From the NCBI GenBank assembly GCA_026984035.1, contig JALSSW010000158.1:1-39496 (forward strand): a DNA stretch of 39,496 nt, given 5' to 3'. The notes beneath the pieces were generated by a model that ran no database searches, was not told the origin of the DNA, and saw only the letters and a program-made list of their open reading frames with translations. The position numbers and the translations under genes are program-made. Below, piece after piece: positions 18,256 through 27,487 of the stretch (its first letter is position 1; each line of letters starts with the position of its first letter). The stretch is from Planctomycetota bacterium. Lineage in GTDB: Bacteria > Planctomycetota > UBA1135 > GCA-002748355.

Positions 18256-19131
18256 TCAGGAGATCGCCTCGGCCCCTCCAACAATATCCAACAGCTCCGT
18301 AGTGATCCGCTCCTGCCTGGCACGGTTGAATTCCTTGCGAAGATCCGCCTGCATTTCGCCAGCTGCGTCGGTGGCACTTTTCATCGAGACCATGCGCGAA
18401 GCATATTCCGAAGTGAGGGACTCCATCAGGAGATTAAAGAGTCTTGTCTCCAAGTATTTGGGGACCAGGCGTTCAAAGATGGTTTGCTCACTGGGAACCA
18501 GAAGAGGTTGAGATTGGAACCCTCCCTCTTCTCGGGAAACCGTCTTTTCAGCACTGAGCGGTAATAGCCGAAAATCAGTGGGCTGGTACTTGGCCATCGA
18601 AAGGAACTTGGTATAGACCACCCTCATCTCATCGACCTTACCAGAAGTAAACTCTTCCGTAAGAAAACGAGAAATCCTTGCCGCATCCCGGTACCCAATC
18701 AGCTCCAGTGAGGGGTCATCCAGGTAGGCTTCCAGGTGAAGTCCCAGCTTTTTCACAAAACTGGATCCTTTCTTTCCGATCACATAAAAACGAAGGTCTC
18801 GCCCCTCCTGTTCCCGAAGGACGCGCCGGAGAAGGGAGAAGATATTTGCATTGTAGGCACCACAGAGTCCTCGGTCGGAAGTCACCAAGAGAATCCCTGT
18901 AACAAGCCCTTTACGTTCTTGGAAGAGAGGAGGAACTTCGTCTCCTGAAAGAACGGAAGCGGCCAAAGATTGCACCAACTTCTCGATCTCTTCGGAGTAG
19001 GGCCCACTGGCCACCGCCCGATCTTGGAACCTCCGAAGCTTGGTGGTCGCCACCATCTCCATGGCCCGAGTGATCTGCCGGATATTCCCGACAGATTTGA
19101 TTCGGACTTTTAGTTCACGGATGTTCGCCAT
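18256..19131 (-). CDS. atpG: ATP synthase F1 gamma subunit
   Basis: Gamma is the rotating shaft inside the alpha3beta3 ring. The 291 residues match the family length. The N-terminal coiled-coil helix begins MANIRELKVRIKSVGNIRQIT, followed by AMEMVATTKLRRFQD, both diagnostic. VTSDRGLCGAYNANI is the conserved core, and the C-terminal helix reads EFNRARQERITTELLDIVGG. It sits between atpA (61 bases upstream) and atpD in the standard order. Confidence 0.97.
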   Translation of the reverse strand: MANIRELKVRIKSVGNIRQITRAMEMVATTKLRRFQDRAVASGPYSEEIEKLVQSLAASVLSGDEVPPLFQERKGLVTGILLVTSDRGLCGAYNANIFSLLRRVLREQEGRDLRFYVIGKKGSSFVKKLGLHLEAYLDDPSLELIGYRDAARISRFLTEEFTSGKVDEMRVVYTKFLSMAKYQPTDFRLLPLSAEKTVSREEGGFQSQPLLVPSEQTIFERLVPKYLETRLFNLLMESLTSEYASRMVSMKSATDAAGEMQADLRKEFNRARQERITTELLDIVGGAEAIS

Positions 19132-19192
19132 TCTTTTTTCCTATCTTATTTCCTTGATCTCCCCAAGCGGAGAAAGGAAGGAACTCCTGGGT

Positions 19193-20737
19193 TCAGGCTA
19201 AGAATCGTTGGTTGAAAGCCTTAATCCCTTCTTCGATCTTTTCCTTAACCTCATCGGTGAACTTGAGGTCGCTTTCGCGGATCAGAGTCTCAACTTCCGG
19301 CCGCTCCTCGGCCATAAATTCCAAGAACTCCTTCCGCCATCGCTGCACCTCGGAAACAGGAACCTGGTCCAAGGAACCGGAGGTGCCCGCGTAAATCACC
19401 ATGGCCTGAGAAATCGCGGGGAAGGGGGTGTACTGCCCCTGTTTCAAGAGTTCCACCAAACGCTCACCGAGGTTCAGTTGATCCAAGGTCGCCTTATCCA
19501 AGTCCGAACCAAACTGTGCAAAGGCGGCCAACTCACGGTATTGAGCTAGATCAAGACGCAAAGAGCCTGAAACCTTCTTCATGATCGGAATCTGAGCCGC
19601 GCCCCCAACACGAGAAACGGAGATGCCGACATTGACGGCAGGACGGACCCCTGCATTGAAAAGACCCGGCTCCAAGAAAATCTGCCCATCTGTAATGGAG
19701 ATCACGTTGGTCGGAATGTAGGCCGAAACATCACTCTCCTGGGTTTCAATCACGGGGAAAGCGGTCAAAGAACCGGCGCCCTTCTGATCAGAGAGCTTGG
19801 CTGCTCTCTCCAGCAGGCGGGAGTGGAGGTTGAACACATCGCCAGGAAAAGCCTCCCGTCCCGGGGGACGACGCAGGAGCAACATCACCTGACGATAAGC
19901 CACGGCTTGCTTATAAAGATCGTCATAGAAAATGACGACATGACGCCCCTCGTCCCGGAATCGCTCTCCAATCGCGCAGCCGGAATAGGGCGCCATATAC
20001 TGCATCGAAGCGGGGTCAGAAGCTGGAGCGGAAACGATGCAGGTATACGCCATGGCTCCGTGCTCAGTTAGGGTCTTCTCAACAGCCTTCACTGTGGACT
20101 GTTTTTGCCCCACTGCAACATAGATGCAAATCACCTGTTCAGGGTTGTCGGGATCGCCGCCCCCCGTTTCCTTTTGATTCAGGATTGTGTCCAGGATCAG
20201 CGCAGTCTTACCCGTCTGACGGTCTCCAATGATCAACTCTCGTTGTCCCCTACCCACAGGAATCATCGAGTCAATAGCAAGAATTCCTGTCTGCATCGGT
20301 TCACAGACGGGCTGGCGCTCCGTCACCGAGGGTGCCTTGCCCTCGATGGGGAGGTATTCGCTCTCCGGAAGATCGATCATCCCTCGCCCATCCACGGCCT
20401 GCCCCAAAGCGTTGACGACGCGACCAATCATCGCTTTCCCGGTAGGGACAGAGATAATCCGGCCCGTAGACTTGACGACATCGCCTTCCTTCACCTTGGT
20501 GTCATCACCCAGAAGGACAGCCCCAACATTGTCCTCTTCAAGGTTCAGGGCAACACCATAAACCCCATTGGGAAACTCCAGAAGCTCGGACATCATGCAG
20601 TCGCTGAGACCAAATACACGGGCGACACCATCACCCACCTGCAACACGGTGCCGATTTTGGCCTGCTCGGCCTCGGCTTCGAAGCCTTCAATCTCCTTTC
20701 GAAGAATAGCGGTGACTTCTGAAGGTTTGAGATCCAT
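19193..20737 (-). CDS. atpA: ATP synthase F1 alpha subunit
   Basis: Alpha carries the non-catalytic nucleotide sites of F1. The 514 residues match the family. The N-terminal part has [17 protein letters not shown], Walker A is GDRQTGKT (171-178), and [13 protein letters not shown] and [19 protein letters not shown] follow. [20 protein letters not shown] contains the family signature Arg region. The start at ATG 20737 has AAGGAT about eight bases upstream. It lies 77 bases after atpH. Confidence 0.98.
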   Translation of the reverse strand: MDLKPSEVTAILRKEIEGFEAEAEQAKIGTVLQVGDGVARVFGLSDCMMSELLEFPNGVYGVALNLEEDNVGAVLLGDDTKVKEGDVVKSTGRIISVPTGKAMIGRVVNALGQAVDGRGMIDLPESEYLPIEGKAPSVTERQPVCEPMQTGILAIDSMIPVGRGQRELIIGDRQTGKTALILDTILNQKETGGGDPDNPEQVICIYVAVGQKQSTVKAVEKTLTEHGAMAYTCIVSAPASDPASMQYMAPYSGCAIGERFRDEGRHVVIFYDDLYKQAVAYRQVMLLLRRPPGREAFPGDVFNLHSRLLERAAKLSDQKGAGSLTAFPVIETQESDVSAYIPTNVISITDGQIFLEPGLFNAGVRPAVNVGISVSRVGGAAQIPIMKKVSGSLRLDLAQYRELAAFAQFGSDLDKATLDQLNLGERLVELLKQGQYTPFPAISQAMVIYAGTSGSLDQVPVSEVQRWRKEFLEFMAEERPEVETLIRESDLKFTDEVKEKIEEGIKAFNQRFLA

Positions 20738-20814
20738 CGTTTGAAATCCTTATTTTAAAAGGGAAGTGAGACCGGAAAGGGGTCAGCACATCCCGATTCA
20801 TCTGTAAGTCCCAA

Positions 20815-21393
20815 TCAATCCTTGGAGGAGGAGCCTCCGAGTGCCCCCCGCAAAGGAAGGGCTTTGAGTTTTTTTCCTAATGCTTCAATCCGCCCTTTAA
20901 GGCTCGCATCGAACATCTGATCTTCGAGATAGACCACAAATCCTCCACAGAGCTCAGGCCGTTTCGTTTGTTTCAAGGAGACTTTCGCTCCAACTTTCTT
21001 CCCAAGTGAATCCTCGAGTTTTGAAAGATCCTCAGATTCCAAGAGATCAAAGGTCTCCACCCTTCCCTCCATCCTTCCCTCAGCTTCCAAAGCCTTGGAA
21101 TGAAAGGAGCGAGCGATGTCGGGAAGGAGGGCCAAGCGCCCTCGCTCCAAAAGTACTTCCAAGAGTTTCAGACTTCCTTCGTCAGGAGTCCGCTCTTCGA
21201 CTCGAAGGACCTTTTCCAGAAGCTCCAACTTCTTGGACCGCTCGATGTTTGGACTATCAATCAGAGATCGAAGCTCGGGCGATTCGAAAGCAACCTCCAT
21301 GAGCGACAAATCCTGATCGATGGCTTCCAAACGCCCATGAGTCTTGGCAATCTCAAAGAGGGCTTCGCTATATCGAGGGATCGGTGATGCCAT
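20815..21393 (-). CDS. atpH: ATP synthase delta subunit (OSCP homologue)
   Basis: Delta joins the peripheral stalk to the top of F1. The 192 residues are slightly longer than the usual 175-180. The helical N-terminal domain begins with PRYSEALFEIAKTHGR. The typical C-terminal sandwich region holds KVSLKQTKRPELCGGFVVYL and MFDASLKGRIEALGKKL. A GAGGT sequence precedes the ATG at 21393. It is spaced eight bases after atpF. Confidence 0.95.
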   Translation of the reverse strand: MASPIPRYSEALFEIAKTHGRLEAIDQDLSLMEVAFESPELRSLIDSPNIERSKKLELLEKVLRVEERTPDEGSLKLLEVLLERGRLALLPDIARSFHSKALEAEGRMEGRVETFDLLESEDLSKLEDSLGKKVGAKVSLKQTKRPELCGGFVVYLEDQMFDASLKGRIEALGKKLKALPLRGALGGSSSKD

Positions 21394-21401
21394 GTTTTAC
21401 C

Positions 21402-21953
21402 TCACCGATCCTTGGAACCTGAAGTCTGAGCAACAAAGTCCCGAACGAGTCGCTCTTGGTCCTTACCCTTGACTTCTCTCCCGAGAAGTTTCGTGGTTGC
21501 TCCAAGAGTAAGGTCCACCACATGATCCCGAAGCTCGCTCATCGCTTTTTGTTTTTCTGCTTCGATCTCAGCGGCAGCCCTCTGACGCTCCTTCGCGGAC
21601 TCTTCCCGGGCTTTGGCCATGAGTTCGTCGTACTGTTTCTCCGCACGTTCTTTGGCTTCCCTGACCTGGGCCTGGGCTTCCCTTCTTGCCTCTTGCAGCT
21701 GGCTTTCCACCTCTTTTTGCGCAGCCACAGCAGCGGATTTCGCCTCTTCCGCACGCTGGATCGCCTCTTCGGCTCTCAAATCCCTCTCATAGAGAGCCTT
21801 TGAGATGGGTCCAAAGACGAACTTCCACATAAAAGGAAGCGCAATCAAGAAAATCACCCAAGTCCAAAAGGTCGCGCCGATTTGATGAGGGTCCAGAACA
21901 TCAAGTCCTTCGCCCCCTTCGGAAACCCATGCCAGCATGACCGGTATACCCAT
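21402..21953 (-). CDS. atpF: ATP synthase Fo b subunit
   Basis: Subunit b forms the peripheral stalk. After a short external N-terminus there is one membrane span (residues about 28-48, WTWVIFLIALPFMWKFVF). A long alanine- and charge-rich helix follows, with heptad character (RAEEAIQRAEEAKSAAVAAQ, QLQEARREAQAQVREAKERA), which dimerises as a coiled coil. The 183 residues are in the normal range. GGAGG lies seven bases upstream of ATG 21953; an internal ATG at residue 6 is also possible. Only one b-type gene is present, so the stalk is probably a homodimer. Confidence 0.94.
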   Translation of the reverse strand: MGIPVMLAWVSEGGEGLDVLDPHQIGATFWTWVIFLIALPFMWKFVFGPISKALYERDLRAEEAIQRAEEAKSAAVAAQKEVESQLQEARREAQAQVREAKERAEKQYDELMAKAREESAKERQRAAAEIEAEKQKAMSELRDHVVDLTLGATTKLLGREVKGKDQERLVRDFVAQTSGSKDR

Positions 21954-22073
21954 TCTTCAACCTCCGGTTCGGGGAAACCCAATGAAGATTTCCCATCCAA
22001 AGTACCATAGAACCGCTCGGAACCCTTCTCCTAAAAAGTCGAAGAGAAAAGCCCGCAGAGAAGGTCCCCTGGA

Positions 22074-22385
<312 letters not shown>

Positions 22386-22466
22386 TCATAAAAAAACCGA
22401 AGGATCCCTGAACACAATGCGCAGAACCATTCGCGCCGCCCGGAAATCCGAAAAACCAAAAACCTC

Positions 22467-23420
22467 TCAATGATCCGGATGCATCGCCATCTGGATGAAC
22501 AGGATCGAAAGATAGGTAAAAATATATGCCTGCAAGAGAGCGACAAAGCCCTCAATAATCATGATGAAAACCGCCAAGCCGACAGAAGGAACAGCAACTC
22601 CGTATGCAAGCTTTCCGATGCCTCCGGCAGCGTAAAAAATCAGCCCCATAAAGGAAAGGACCACGAAGTGCCCGGCCAACATGTTTGCAAAAAGACGGAC
22701 AGTCAAAGCAAAGGGCTTGGCCAAGAGACCGATGATCTCCACAACAAAGAGAAGCGGGACCAAGAGCACGGGTAAGCCGTGAGGAACCAGCCCTTTCCAG
22801 AATCCAAAGAAACCCTGCTTGAAGATCCCCCCTCCCACCATCATGGCGAGAGTCGTTGCAGCCAAGGCACCGGTGACAAAAATGGAGGCCGTCGCCGTCG
22901 CCCCATGGGGAATCAGTCCGAGTAGGTTTTGAAACGCGATGAAGAAGAACACAAAGAGAAAATAGGGAAGGAAGGTTTCTGTCCCCTTTTCGCCCATAAT
23001 GGGCTTGACCATTTCATCCCGGATATAGAGAACAAAGCCGGAGAAGACACGACCCAGCCCCCCCAACTTCCCGCCCTTTTTCAACTTTCCAACAAGGGGG
23101 AAAAAGAGCAGGAACATCAGGATGACAGCAAGGATCTGAAACAATTGGATGTTGAAGATCCGAAACTGAACAGCTCCGAAATCCACCTGATAGGGAGTCG
23201 GAGAAGGAATGACGTGATGAAAGAGGTAGATAAAGACATTACCAGTCTCTTCTCCCCCGGCCCCTCCCGTATGGCTCCCCTCGGCAACAGCAGCCCTTCC
23301 ACCCTCCTGCAGGAGAACGGGCAGAAATGCCGGCAAGGTGGCGAGAGAGGAGAAGAACATCCTCTTTGTTCCAGGTCGTTCAGGGCGCCCCTCCAGGGGG
23401 GCCTTCTGTTGCAGTTCCAA
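22467..23420 (-). CDS. atpB: ATP synthase Fo a subunit
   Basis: Subunit a is the stator that provides the two proton half-channels. The 317 residues include an N-terminal hydrophobic stretch and about five to six further spans. The essential arginine is R242 in KPFALTVRLFANMLAGH. Other conserved stretches are QNLLGLIPHGATATASI and, near the C-terminus, EGFVALLQAYIFTYLS. The start appears to be a TTG at 23420, with AAGGA about ten bases upstream. An ATG at residue 21 is less likely because AGAGG abuts it. A 119-base gap separates it from the upstream atpI-like gene. Confidence 0.95.
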   Translation of the reverse strand: MELQQKAPLEGRPERPGTKRMFFSSLATLPAFLPVLLQEGGRAAVAEGSHTGGAGGEETGNVFIYLFHHVIPSPTPYQVDFGAVQFRIFNIQLFQILAVILMFLLFFPLVGKLKKGGKLGGLGRVFSGFVLYIRDEMVKPIMGEKGTETFLPYFLFVFFFIAFQNLLGLIPHGATATASIFVTGALAATTLAMMVGGGIFKQGFFGFWKGLVPHGLPVLLVPLLFVVEIIGLLAKPFALTVRLFANMLAGHFVVLSFMGLIFYAAGGIGKLAYGVAVPSVGLAVFIMIIEGFVALLQAYIFTYLSILFIQMAMHPDH

Positions 23421-23539
23421 GGTCCGTTTTCCTTTCTTTCCCGGGCTTTGAGACCAAGCTCGAAATTTGGCCCGGCATGATATTCGCGGAAGCCAGAAAG
23501 AAAAGCCTGAACCTGGAAAAACTGAAAGAAAACGCTCCG

Positions 23540-24028
23540 TCAGCCTGCAGCCCTTTGATTCCGCGGGCGGGAGAGAAAGGCAAAAAGCAGCTGAAAACTG
23601 AAGGTACCAAAAATAAAGCCCAAACCATAGGCTTCAAAGCTCCCTAGCCCCTTCAAGGGGCGGGCGAGAAGAAACATCCCAAGCCCCAGGAAGATCAGCT
23701 TCGAGAGAAAACCCATCGCCATAGGAAGGAGAGGATTCGCAGTTTTTTTGCGCATCTTCGCGGTCCAATAGGCAAGAGCAAAGCCCAGGAAGGCCGAAAG
23801 TCCAAGGCCGATCAAACCACCATGGAGGAGTTGGGTTTCCTGCTTCGGACTCTCTGCATATTCTCCTACAAAAAGAAAGAGTAGGATGACCCCCACAAGA
23901 GGACCGATAAACCCCATCCATGCCGCTCTCGCCTCGGCCTTGGACCCGGGATGCTCCCCACTCCCCGAAGGAACCACAGCATGGGCTTGGTCCTCTCCGT
24001 TCTCTGTCTCACCTCTGGTCGTTTGCAT
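23540..24028 (-). CDS. atpI: Small membrane protein of the ATP synthase I (AtpI) type
   Basis: The most likely start is ATG 24028, with GAGGA just upstream, giving 162 residues. The frame is open further upstream but overlaps the preceding gene. A polar N-terminal region (about 1-38) precedes four predicted spans. The features GGLIGLGLSAFLGFALAYW, ANPLLPMAMGFLSKLIFLGLG and FIFGTFSFQLLFAFL resemble AtpI-like proteins, which help c-ring assembly or act in ion homeostasis. Identification rests on size, topology and position directly upstream of atpB. It overlaps the previous gene by 20 bases. Confidence 0.68.
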   Translation of the reverse strand: MQTTRGETENGEDQAHAVVPSGSGEHPGSKAEARAAWMGFIGPLVGVILLFLFVGEYAESPKQETQLLHGGLIGLGLSAFLGFALAYWTAKMRKKTANPLLPMAMGFLSKLIFLGLGMFLLARPLKGLGSFEAYGLGFIFGTFSFQLLFAFLSRPRNQRAAG

Positions 24029-24356
24029 CTGAGTCCTCGTCCCTCGAAGGTTGTAAAGCATCCTCCCCCTTGGGAGAGGCCTTTTTACGCAAACTCCGCC
24101 GGGATGGAAACAAGGTCCCCGGAGAAATCGTCTCCACCAAATTGATAAATCCCCCCACCGCCCCCAGAAAGCCCAAAACCAGGAGGAAGAGAGGAGATGT
24201 ATCCAACCATTGATCCAAGGCCCATCCGCCAAGGGAAAAAACCACTAAGCTGAAACCAAAGGTCCATCCGGCAGTGGCCTGGGGCCCCGCAAGGGCGGCA
24301 AGAGCAGGCTTCCGTTTGCGTGCCTCCTTTTCATCCTTCTTTGCCGGCTCCTTCAT
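24009..24356 (-). CDS. atpZ: AtpZ/AtpI-family two-span membrane protein
   Basis: This 115-residue protein is the first gene of the ATP synthase operon. A basic N-terminus (KKDEKEARKRKPALAAL) is followed by two predicted membrane spans, about residues 30-48 and 54-76 (TFGFSLVVFSLGGWALDQW and PLFLLVLGFLGAVGGFINL). The tail is charged. The GWALDQWLDTSPLFLLVLG arrangement is typical of the AtpZ/AtpI family. In known systems these partner with AtpI in c-ring assembly or in divalent cation transport. No strong ribosome binding site precedes ATG 24356. The promoter must lie in the 156-base gap shared with hslU. Confidence 0.78.
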   Translation of the reverse strand: MKEPAKKDEKEARKRKPALAALAGPQATAGWTFGFSLVVFSLGGWALDQWLDTSPLFLLVLGFLGAVGGFINLVETISPGTLFPSRRSLRKKASPKGEDALQPSRDEDSDANDQR

Positions 24357-24512
24357 TGGAAAAAAAGAACTTAGCGTCCCAGCAAGCTTTTCCTCCTTTT
24401 TTTTCGGATTCGAATCTCCCCATTGATTCTGATGGAAACCTCATCCGGCTTTAGGCACGATCTCAGGATTCCCCGGGTTAAAGTCATGGAGCAGGTGCTG
24501 GGCTAGAAGAAG

Positions 24513-26000
24513 ATGGAAGAACTCACCCCCGAAGAGATCGTCGCAAGACTCGACCAACACATCGTCGGCCAAGAAAAGGCCAAACGAAAAGTCGCGGTCG
24601 CCCTTAGAAACCGTTGGCGCAGAAGACGTCTTCCCCCCGAGCTGGCTGCTGAGGTCTACCCCAAAAACATCCTCCTCATCGGGCCCACCGGAGTGGGCAA
24701 AACCGAAATCGCCCGCCGCTTGGCCGGCCTCGCGAATGCCCCTTTCCTTAAAGTTGAAGCGAGCAAGTTCTCCGAAGTAGGGTACCACGGCCGCGACGTG
24801 GAGACCATGATCAGGGATCTCGTCGAAGTAGCCGTCAGGCTTGTCCAGCAGGAAAAAGCGGTTGCAATCCAAGAAGAAGCCCGGGAACGGACCCATAAAC
24901 GCATCCTTGACGCAATCTATCAAAAGGAGGGTTTATCCGAACCCGAGGATTTTGGCACAGACTTGGATTTGTCAGACCTTTCCAGTTCTCACTTTCCGGA
25001 GGAGGTTCAATTCGTCCATGATGGGGGTCTCTGGCGACCCATGGCTGGGGCCGAAAAGCCCCCAGAAGAAGGCCCTGAAGATGCGGACTCCAGCCTGGAA
25101 TACGATCAGGAGCGGGAAGCTGCGCGGCAAGACTGGAAGCGGCGCTTGGAGTCCCTTGAAATCGAAGACACGACCATTGAAATCGAGGTGAAGGATCGCA
25201 GCAATCCAACCCTCTCCATCATGGGACCTGCGGGACAGGAGGCGATGGGAATCGATGGCCAAGCCCTGCAAAAACTCTGGGGGCGCGGAGGGCCCAACTA
25301 CCGTGAACGCAAACTCACCATCGCAGAGGCCAGAAAACTCATCCAGGAAGAAGAGGCCGAAGCCCTCGTCGATCCCGAGGAAGTCCAACAGGAGGCCATC
25401 CGACGTGTAGAGAATGATGGCATCCTTTTCATTGACGAGATCGACAAGGTAATCGGCACAAAAAACCCCAGCGGCCCCGATGTCTCACGGGAAGGAGTTC
25501 AACGAGACCTCTTGACCGTTGTAGAGGGTTGCACGGTTTACACCCGGTATGGTTTTATCAAAACGGACCACATTCTTTTCATCGCTGCAGGTGCCTTCCA
25601 CTTCAACAAGCCAAGCGAATTGATTCCCGAGCTCCAAGGTCGCTTTCCCGTCAGGGTTGCTCTCCGAGATCTGGCTGAGGAGGATTTTGCGCGGATCCTT
25701 GTCGAACCTAAAAATAGTCTCATTCACCAATATACGGCCCTGTTGGCAACCGAGGGGGTCAAGCTTTCCTTCACCAAGGGGGGTATCCAAAAGTTGGCCC
25801 AGGTCGCATTCAAAGCCAACCGAACAACCCAAAACATCGGAGCTAGGAGGTTGATGACAACCTTGGAACTTCTCCTCGAAACCATCTCCTTTGAGGCTCC
25901 CAACCTCAAAGGAAAAGAAATTCAAGTGGATGAAAACATGGTCGAAGAGCGACTTGGGGACGCCGCAGATGATCCAGATTTGATTAAATACATGATCTAA
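24513..26000 (+). CDS. hslU: HslU (ClpY), AAA+ unfoldase of the HslUV protease
   Basis: HslU unfolds proteins and feeds them to the HslV peptidase. The 495 residues include the opening LTPEEIVARLDQHIVGQEKAKR, Walker A GPTGVGKT (57-64), Walker B ILFIDEID (304-311), and the sensor and arginine region AAGAFHFNKPSELIPELQGR. The pore loop reads GYHG (90-93) where characterised enzymes have GYVG. The intermediate domain (about 110-295) is about 50 residues longer than in E. coli and has an acidic segment (EKPPEEGPEDADSSLEYDQE). The C-terminus DLIKYMI keeps the hydrophobic tail needed to activate HslV. No hslV is adjacent: upstream is the divergent ATP synthase operon. Confidence 0.95.
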   Translation: MEELTPEEIVARLDQHIVGQEKAKRKVAVALRNRWRRRRLPPELAAEVYPKNILLIGPTGVGKTEIARRLAGLANAPFLKVEASKFSEVGYHGRDVETMIRDLVEVAVRLVQQEKAVAIQEEARERTHKRILDAIYQKEGLSEPEDFGTDLDLSDLSSSHFPEEVQFVHDGGLWRPMAGAEKPPEEGPEDADSSLEYDQEREAARQDWKRRLESLEIEDTTIEIEVKDRSNPTLSIMGPAGQEAMGIDGQALQKLWGRGGPNYRERKLTIAEARKLIQEEEAEALVDPEEVQQEAIRRVENDGILFIDEIDKVIGTKNPSGPDVSREGVQRDLLTVVEGCTVYTRYGFIKTDHILFIAAGAFHFNKPSELIPELQGRFPVRVALRDLAEEDFARILVEPKNSLIHQYTALLATEGVKLSFTKGGIQKLAQVAFKANRTTQNIGARRLMTTLELLLETISFEAPNLKGKEIQVDENMVEERLGDAADDPDLIKYMI

Positions 26001-26177
26001 TCCGCAGAATGCCAACCGGCATGATTAGAAAAAGGACAAGATTAGATCTTCTCATCCGGTATTTTTATGAGACTCTTTTAAGAAAATCACGAAGAACGCG
26101 AGCTGGGTAAAACCTTTTGTTTTTTCTGCAATTCCCCTATTCGGAAATGGCTCGGCCGAACCAAACAACTCTCACGA

Positions 26178-26846
26178 ATGGAAGAAATCTCCCACGAACT
26201 TGTCCAAAAAGCCCAACAGGGGGATGAACAAGCGACAAGACAGCTTATTGAAGCTCTCCATCGGCCCATTCATTCCACCATTCACCGCTTTTTGGGAAAC
26301 CGATTTGCGAACCAGGCAGAGGATATAGCCCAGGACATTTTCCTGAAGATCTTCCGTACCCTGCACCGCTTCGATCCTGATCGAGGGGTTAAATTTACGA
26401 CCTGGGCTTTCGCATACGTTCGAAACCACTGTTTTGATGTTCTCAAAAAACGCCGAATCCCGACCGTATCGCTCAATCCAGGTAGAGTTGGTGAAGATGA
26501 CGACAAGTGGGAACTCCAAGACCCTACCGCTCGTAAACCTTCTGAGAATGCCTTGAATTCAGAGCTTGGAACCCAAATCGAACTTGCCTTACAGAAATTG
26601 AACGAGCCTCAGAGGATGGTCTTCGTCCTGAGAGAATATGAACAAATGGACTTGAAAAGTATTGCGGAGATCATGGATTCCACGGAGGGAACCGTGAAAT
26701 CGAGGTTGCACCGAGCAAGAGAAAACCTTAAGCAACTACTTTCGCACTACTTAGAGAACAACTCCGATTTGGTAGAAGAGCAAGCGGGAAACAAGCCAGG
26801 CAAAAATCCGGACGGGAACCCAAACATTGGAAGGGGGGAAGAATGA
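26178..26846 (+). CDS. ECF-type RNA polymerase sigma factor
   Basis: This 222-residue sigma-70 family protein contains only regions 2 and 4. Region 2 is seen as QAEDIAQDIFLKIFRTLHRF and KFTTWAFAYVRNHCFDVLKK, covering core binding and -10 recognition. Region 4 is LNEPQRMVFVLREYEQMDLK and AEIMDSTEGTVKSRLHRARE, the helix-turn-helix for the -35. A polar tail of about 35 residues follows. It overlaps by four bases the next gene, a probable anti-sigma factor, which in turn overlaps an exported-protein gene. The trio therefore looks like a signalling unit. The 177-base upstream gap has an inverted repeat TTCGG/CCGAA at 26140-26160, but I cannot identify an autoregulatory promoter. Confidence 0.93.
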   Translation: MEEISHELVQKAQQGDEQATRQLIEALHRPIHSTIHRFLGNRFANQAEDIAQDIFLKIFRTLHRFDPDRGVKFTTWAFAYVRNHCFDVLKKRRIPTVSLNPGRVGEDDDKWELQDPTARKPSENALNSELGTQIELALQKLNEPQRMVFVLREYEQMDLKSIAEIMDSTEGTVKSRLHRARENLKQLLSHYLENNSDLVEEQAGNKPGKNPDGNPNIGRGEE

Positions 26847-27487
26847 ACGAAAAATCCCGCAAAGATCAACGATCTGGGACTCCTCGCTCTGGGACTCCTC
26901 GCTCTGAAACTTCTGGCTGCCAGAAACCGGTCTCGGGCTCACCAACCGAGAATGGATTCTATGAGTTTTTGAAAACAGGAAGCTCCTGGGAAGGAGAGGA
27001 TTGGAAAGGGATTCTTTTCTCCTACCGAGTCCCTGAACCCAAGCCCGGATTCGTGGACCGCATCCTCGAAGAAAAAAAGTTCCAAGACCTCCTCCAGGAG
27101 CACAAGGTTCCCGAACCTTCCAAGGGATTCGTTCCAGAGACATTTGCCAAGGTCCTCAAGGAGCGGCACGACCTAAACCGCCAAAGGAAAGCCCTCCAAG
27201 CGGATTCCGGGAACACGCCTCATCGAGCCGCCTCCCTGTTCCAAGCCCGGATTTTGGTTTTTGCCGCAGCTCTTGCCGCCATCCTGATCCTGACCTTGAT
27301 TCTCCTAAGGCGCAATGCTACTCCCTTGGTCCCCCAAGGAAACCCCATTGAAACGGCGGGGAGGTTCATCCAACCCTCAGATTTCCCCAAGTTGGGGAGC
27401 AACCCATTCAGCAGAGTCCTCGCGAGTACACAGACTTCCTTCCTCCCTCCCCCACCAACCTTCGTTGACTTTGATGAGGATCGATGA
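26843..27487 (+). CDS. Probable membrane anti-sigma factor with a duplicated VPEP motif
   Basis: I do not recognise a named family. The 214 residues give about 135 cytoplasmic residues, one membrane span (136-155, RILVFAAALAAILILTLILL), and about 58 probably periplasmic residues ending in a proline-rich segment (FLPPPPTFVDFDEDR). The soluble part has two related units 26 residues apart, RVPEPKPGFVDRILEE from residue 62 and KVPEPSKGFVPETFAKVL from residue 88. P-x-P-x-GF-helix segments of this sort occur in membrane anti-sigma factors without a zinc motif. The four-base overlap with the sigma gene and the single-span topology are the main support. It also overlaps the next gene by four bases. 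Confidence 0.6.
   Translation: MNEKSRKDQRSGTPRSGTPRSETSGCQKPVSGSPTENGFYEFLKTGSSWEGEDWKGILFSYRVPEPKPGFVDRILEEKKFQDLLQEHKVPEPSKGFVPETFAKVLKERHDLNRQRKALQADSGNTPHRAASLFQARILVFAAALAAILILTLILLRRNATPLVPQGNPIETAGRFIQPSDFPKLGSNPFSRVLASTQTSFLPPPPTFVDFDEDR
26873..26917 (+). repeat. 15-base in-frame tandem repeat
   Basis: TCTGGGACTCCTCGC occurs twice in perfect tandem (26873-26887 and 26888-26902). A third, degenerate copy, TCTGAAACTTCTGGC, follows at 26903-26917. The repeats encode SGTPR, SGTPR and SETSG near the N-terminus of the anti-sigma-like protein. The unit length is a multiple of three, so copy-number change would keep the frame. Confidence 0.85.
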
